In this document: positions 7,309 to 10,532 of the stretch, piece after piece
Layout: each line of letters opens with the position of its first letter
Numbering within the stretch: the stretch's first letter is position 1
From: an uncultured Oscillospiraceae bacterium
GTDB lineage: Bacteria; Bacillota; Clostridia; Oscillospirales; Ruminococcaceae
Assembly (NCBI GenBank): GCA_910587465.1
Contig: CAJUMS010000087.1
Span: 1 to 10,532, forward strand
Length of the DNA stretch: 10,532 nt
Direction of reading: 5' to 3'
Notes under the pieces: generated by a model
What the model was told of the DNA's origin: nothing
What the model saw: only the letters and a program-made list of their open reading frames with translations
The model's database searches: none
Position numbers and translations under genes: made by a program

Positions 7309-7364
7309 TTTACATACTGTTTACATAACTTTGCTTGCGGATTTTACATTGAATGTGATAAACT
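7309..7364 (+). promoter_or_regulatory. Second Pho-box promoter, before the phosphoesterase
   Basis: TTTACA repeats lie at 7309-7314, 7320-7325 and 7343-7348, followed by TGT-GATAAA (7354-7362). Every element has exactly the spacing seen before pstS (constant offset of 6580 bases), and 49 of 56 bases match. The last 22 bases of the block are identical. It should respond to the same activator, tying the phosphoesterase to the phosphate regulon. Confidence 0.8.
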
Positions 7365-7409
7365 TATAACGTACCCAAGAGATACAAATATTTTTCCGGA
7401 GGAAGCAAA

Positions 7410-9071
7410 ATGAACAAAACAAAAAGAGCAATTGCGGGAATCTTTGGAGCGGTGCTTGCGGCATCGGTAACCACAACGGTGTTTGCCGCTACGGAGCACT
7501 GGAACGACGCGTCGACCGCGGCGCCGTCGGAATGGTCACAATGGAAACAGGATTGGGAAACGATCAAGAATGATCACGAACAGGTTTCCCTTACCCCGGG
7601 AGCGAACGAAACGCAGCTCAATTTCGCGTGGTATTCAAAAACCGAGGAAACTCCCGCTGTAAGGATTTCCAAGTCTGCCGATATGAGCGGCGCAGTCGAA
7701 TTCGGCGGAACTCAATCGGAGATCACGGAGGAGGCGGCTATCGGCTATTTTTCAAATAAGGTCACGGTAAAAGATCTTGAGGAAAACACGCAGTACTACT
7801 ATCAGGTCTTCAAAAACGGTGAGTGGAGCGAGACTTGCAAGTACTCAACCAAGAGCTTCGACAGTTACTCGATACTGTATGTGGGAGACCCGCAAATCGG
7901 CGCGTGCAAGGGACAAACAAGCACCGAGGGTGATGAGATGGCAAATGAGATTGCCGCAAGAAACGACGCGTTCAACTGGAACAGAACACTTGAAAACGCG
8001 CTTTCGGCACATCCGGACGTCAGCTTTATGGTATCGGCGGGCGATCAGGTAAACACCGCCGACAGAGAATACGAATACGCGGGATACCTTTTCCCGAGCG
8101 TGCTTGATTCGCTGCCTGTGTCTACTACTATCGGCAATCATGACAGCGGCTCTTATCAGTACAGCCTTCACTTCAACAACCCGAACAGCTTCGAGCTGAA
8201 TGACAGCAAGTATACTCTTGGTCACACGGCTGCGGGAAGCGATTATTACTATACCTACGGCGATGTGTTGTTTATTGTTATAGACACGAATAATTACAAC
8301 TGCGCCACTCATAAAGCGGTTATTGAAAAGGCAATATCGGAAAATCCCGACGCAAAATGGCGCGTGGTAATGTTCCACCAGGATATTTACGGCTCCGGTC
8401 TCGATCACTCGGATTCCGACGGTATCGTTCTGAGAACGCAGCTTACGCCGATCTTCGATGACAACGACATTGACATAGTTTTGCAGGGTCACGACCATAC
8501 ATATTCGAGAACGTATCAGCTGAGCGGCGACGGAAAATCCCATGCGGCTTATGACAAGAGTAATTGGCGCGACGAGAACAAGAACCCCGTCGAGGGCTTC
8601 CTCACGGAAAACAACTGCTACAGTATCAGAACGGGCGCGGCAGACGGAAACAGAGTTGTCGATCCCGAGGGTATCGTTTATATGGAAGCGAACTCTTCAA
8701 CGGGCTCGAAGTTTTACGAGCTTATACCCGCACAGCAGGATTACATCGCCGAGCGCAGCCAGACATGGACGCCCAGCTATTCCGTTATTGATTTCTCGGA
8801 AAACGAAGCGACGATAACCACCTACGACGCTCTTACCAATAAGGTGCTCGAAGGCTCCGCACCGTATACTATCGTTAAAACGGGCAACAAAAACGCGTCT
8901 TCCGATAATGCCGAAAAATCTGATTCTACCGAAAACAGTAGCGATACGGGGAACGATAATAAACCCAATCCCTCCACCGGAGTTGCGGATACCGCGCCTA
9001 TAGCCGGGATAATCGCACTCGCAGGAATTGCCGTGATAGTTATAAACGGCGTAAAGCGTTCCAACAAATAA
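7410..9071 (+). CDS. Secreted, probably wall-anchored metallophosphoesterase with purple acid phosphatase-like layout
   Basis: This probably releases phosphate from organic phosphoesters outside the cell; the exact substrate cannot be read from the sequence. A signal peptide (cut near residue 26-27, VFA-A) is followed by a fibronectin-like domain (about 55-145, ending KDLEENTQYYYQVF) and a calcineurin-type metallophosphatase domain (about 152-410). Metal and catalytic motifs are D160-P-Q162 (Gln where many relatives have His), G-D212, G-N243-H244-D245, H323 in MFHQD, and G-H361-D-H363. A Ser/Asn/Asp-rich linker leads to NPSTG (520-524), a hydrophobic helix and the tail KRSNK, a layout like a sortase sorting signal. 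The start has GGAGGA (7398-7403) six bases upstream. A Pho-box promoter and its own terminator make it a single-gene unit, perhaps with readthrough into the next gene. Confidence 0.9.
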   Translation: MNKTKRAIAGIFGAVLAASVTTTVFAATEHWNDASTAAPSEWSQWKQDWETIKNDHEQVSLTPGANETQLNFAWYSKTEETPAVRISKSADMSGAVEFGGTQSEITEEAAIGYFSNKVTVKDLEENTQYYYQVFKNGEWSETCKYSTKSFDSYSILYVGDPQIGACKGQTSTEGDEMANEIAARNDAFNWNRTLENALSAHPDVSFMVSAGDQVNTADREYEYAGYLFPSVLDSLPVSTTIGNHDSGSYQYSLHFNNPNSFELNDSKYTLGHTAAGSDYYYTYGDVLFIVIDTNNYNCATHKAVIEKAISENPDAKWRVVMFHQDIYGSGLDHSDSDGIVLRTQLTPIFDDNDIDIVLQGHDHTYSRTYQLSGDGKSHAAYDKSNWRDENKNPVEGFLTENNCYSIRTGAADGNRVVDPEGIVYMEANSSTGSKFYELIPAQQDYIAERSQTWTPSYSVIDFSENEATITTYDALTNKVLEGSAPYTIVKTGNKNASSDNAEKSDSTENSSDTGNDNKPNPSTGVADTAPIAGIIALAGIAVIVINGVKRSNK

Positions 9072-9113
9072 GTACTCAAATGCTCATTGAGCAGATTTCT
9101 TCATAGGTTTCAA

Positions 9114-9151
9114 GTATTTCCCCCGTAAGTCTCGGGGGAAATACGGGTTTT
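9114..9151 (+). terminator. Hairpin terminator or attenuator after the phosphoesterase
   Basis: Perfect 12-base arms (9114-9125 GTATTTCCCCCG; 9133-9144) enclose a 7-base loop. GGG and then TTTT follow. The T run is short and three bases off the stem, so termination may be partial and allow readthrough into the YibE/F gene, for which no clear promoter is visible. Confidence 0.65.
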
Positions 9152-9164
9152 ATGTTATTATTTC

Positions 9165-9171
9165 GGAGGGG
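9165..9171 (+). promoter_or_regulatory. Ribosome binding site that fixes the TTG start at 9177
   Basis: GGAGGGG lies five bases before TTG (9177-9179). The first in-frame ATG is far inside the protein and would remove the first membrane helix, so TTG is clearly the start. Confidence 0.8.
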
Positions 9172-9176
9172 TTATT

Positions 9177-10307
9177 TTGTTCGGGAAAATTATCCGCAGT
9201 AAGCTTTTTAAATTTACGTTATTTGCTCTGGCAGCGGCTTTGATCATTACAATAGTTTACACATTAAATTCATTCGATAAGGCGGAGCTTGTTTCAACAT
9301 CGGGGAGGACATTTGAAAGGGCGCAGGTGACCGAAATTATTGAGGACAATCTTCAAGAGGACGGAAACCGCTACGGAAATCAGCGCGTTATGCTGTACAT
9401 AAAAAGCGGAGAGCTGAAAGGACAGACTGTTGAGGCAACAAGTCCCAACGGAACGCTTTTCGGTGCTGTCTGCCGCAAGGGAATGTCGGTCATAGCGATA
9501 GTAAGCGTGAGCGGAGAAAGCAGCGTCGTTACCGTTTACAGCCGTGACAGGACGATACCGATCATCTGTTTTGTGCTGATATTCATATTAAGTCTGTGGC
9601 TGGTCGGCGGAAAGAAGGGGCTGAAATCCGCGTTGTGCCTGGGCGTTTCAATGGTTTCCGTTTTCCTTGTATTCTTTCCGTTGGTGTACAGGGGATTTTC
9701 CCCGTTCTGGGGCGCGGTCATAGTCGCGGCGCTGTCTGCTTTCGTGACTATCCTCACGGTCGGGGGCATCAATACGAAATCTCTCGCGGCGATCTTGGGG
9801 ACGATGTTCGGAGTATGTATGGCGGGAGCGGCGGCAAGCCTGTTCGGACTTGCCGCAGGAATAAGCGGATATAATGTGTCGGAGATCGAGTCGCTGCTGT
9901 TTGTCGCGCAGCACAGCGACATACAAATAGGGGGACTGCTGTTCGCGGGAATACTTATTTCCTCTCTCGGTGCTGTTATGGACGTGGGAATGTCCATTGC
10001 CTCCACGCTCAATGAAATTCACGAGAAAAAGCCCGAGTTATCCTCTTCCGAGCTGTTCATTTCGGGGATAAACGTCGGACGCGATATGATGGGGACAATG
10101 TCAAACACACTGATATTGGCGTTTGCCGGAGGCTCGGTAATCACGCTGATGATAAACTACGCTTATGATCTTCCGTTAAATCAGGTTCTTAACTCCTACA
10201 ATATAGGTATCGAAATTATGCAAGGGATATCGGGAAGCCTCGGCATAATCTTGACCGTGCCGTTTACATCGTTTGTCGCGTCAAGGCTGCTCAAACGCAA
10301 ACGCTGA
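9177..10307 (+). CDS. YibE/F-family multipass membrane protein
   Basis: This is a member of the YibE/F-like family; no biochemical function is established for it. The 376 residues comprise one membrane helix (about 13-30), an outer domain rich in strands (about 35-122), and then a run of about seven or eight helices from residue 126 to the end. Family marks are visible: GAVMDVGMSIAST (265-277) and GRDMMGTMSNTLILAF (301-316), a pattern with conserved charged residues inside membrane segments that suggests a transport or channel role. It starts with TTG behind a strong ribosome site. It follows the Pho-driven phosphoesterase with a hairpin between them. Co-regulation through readthrough is possible, and a link to phosphate is inference only. 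Confidence 0.85.
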   Translation: MFGKIIRSKLFKFTLFALAAALIITIVYTLNSFDKAELVSTSGRTFERAQVTEIIEDNLQEDGNRYGNQRVMLYIKSGELKGQTVEATSPNGTLFGAVCRKGMSVIAIVSVSGESSVVTVYSRDRTIPIICFVLIFILSLWLVGGKKGLKSALCLGVSMVSVFLVFFPLVYRGFSPFWGAVIVAALSAFVTILTVGGINTKSLAAILGTMFGVCMAGAAASLFGLAAGISGYNVSEIESLLFVAQHSDIQIGGLLFAGILISSLGAVMDVGMSIASTLNEIHEKKPELSSSELFISGINVGRDMMGTMSNTLILAFAGGSVITLMINYAYDLPLNQVLNSYNIGIEIMQGISGSLGIILTVPFTSFVASRLLKRKR

Positions 10308-10384
10308 TTTCCACTGTTGCAATACAACTGATCATCAAATTGATATCCCCGTTGTTCTGATTCTCCAAATGACACGGTTTTCTT

Positions 10385-10413
10385 TTCAAAAATTGAGCTG
10401 CATAAAACAAAGA
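10385..10413 (+). repeat. Right copy of the 29-base direct repeat
   Basis: This matches 242-270 at 27 of 29 bases in the same orientation. It lies in the gap after the YibE/F gene, just before a terminator hairpin. No coding similarity upstream of it to the left gene is visible beyond the last three codons. The rest of 10308-10384 shows nothing that I can name. Confidence 0.7.
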
Positions 10414-10430
10414 GAAGGCACGGCAAATAT

Positions 10431-10462
10431 AGACGGGGTGGTGTTTTACCACCTCGTCTTTT
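10431..10462 (+). terminator. Terminator between the YibE/F gene and a convergent gene
   Basis: Arms 10431-10442 (AGACGGGGTGGT) and 10448-10459 (ACCACCTCGTCT) pair over 12 positions with one G-U, with a 5-base loop and then TTTT. It would end rightward transcripts. It also lies directly behind the stop of the leftward gene, where the T run is weaker. Confidence 0.75.
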
Positions 10463-10532
10463 ACTTGCGGATATCAGCATAATACCGCTCAAAAGTAATA
10501 TCTCCCGCCAAAGCCTTATCTCGAATTTCGGA
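10461..10532 (-). CDS. 3' end of an unidentified leftward gene (5' part outside window)
   Basis: Read leftward from the window edge, the frame gives 23 residues ending in FERYYADIRK and TAA (10463-10461). The stop sits right against a terminator stem and the residues look like a charged helical tail, so it is probably a real protein end that converges on the YibE/F gene. Too little is visible to name a family. Confidence 0.5.
   Translation of the reverse strand, partial: SEIRDKALAGDITFERYYADIRK

Noticed and set aside
7210..7413. Small rightward frame between phoR and the phosphoesterase
   Set aside because: It has no ribosome site and runs through a terminator and the Pho promoter.
7845..8543. 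Leftward 232-residue open frame inside the phosphoesterase gene
   Set aside because: The opposite strand encodes intact metal-binding motifs; the antisense frame has no ribosome site or recognisable domain.
9080..9095. TGCTC-ATT-GAGCA mini hairpin after the phosphoesterase
   Set aside because: A stem of five with a loop of three and no T run is too weak to call, and a much stronger hairpin follows.
10196..10492. Leftward 98-residue frame at the right end
   Set aside because: It crosses a terminator stem and the end of the YibE/F gene. A different leftward frame, ending right at the terminator, is the better gene call.

Overview
This window looks like a chromosomal phosphate-starvation (Pho) locus of an anaerobic Firmicute, most likely a clostridium of the Oscillospiraceae/Ruminococcaceae type. 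That reading rests on base composition and codon use (AGA, GGA, TTG/GTG starts), strong purine-rich ribosome sites, a lipoprotein PstS, a surface protein with an NPSTG-type sorting signal, and Gram-positive-style TTTACA Pho boxes. The genus is inference; no rRNA or tRNA is present to test it. Layout: Positions 1-320 hold the 3' end of a gene that resembles mobile-element integrase proteins, followed by a perfect hairpin terminator. Positions 321-728 are mostly without a normal gene. They hold five GTGGTCA-like motifs (three within identical TATGTGGTCA 10-mers), a leftward extended -10 promoter-like site and a leftward open frame without an ATG at its head; this looks like mobile-element debris or a small transcription unit. 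From 729 to 7195 lies a tightly packed operon, pstS-pstC-pstA-pstB-phoU-phoB-phoR, with overlapping or nearly touching genes. It covers phosphate capture, the ABC importer, the PhoU brake and the two-component regulator. A good housekeeping promoter sits across the phoU/phoB junction. A terminator (7224-7264) ends the operon. Next, a second Pho promoter (7309-7364), nearly identical to the one before pstS, drives a secreted, probably wall-anchored metallophosphoesterase. A hairpin separates it from a YibE/F-family membrane protein that starts at TTG. The right end has another terminator and the 3' end of an unidentified leftward gene. How it works together: low phosphate should activate PhoR, which phosphorylates PhoB. 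PhoB then binds the TTTACA repeats in front of pstS and of the phosphoesterase, so phosphate import and extracellular phosphate release are induced together. PstSCAB with PhoU would report phosphate status back to PhoR. The internal phoB promoter would keep a basal level of the regulators. The YibE/F protein may share this control by readthrough, but its role is unknown. The most notable points are the duplicated Pho promoter (49 of 56 bases identical at fixed spacing), a 29-base direct repeat (27 matches) flanking the whole 10 kb Pho island, and the repeat-rich leftward unit at 321-660. No clear undescribed system was found; the core of the window is a well-known type of locus.
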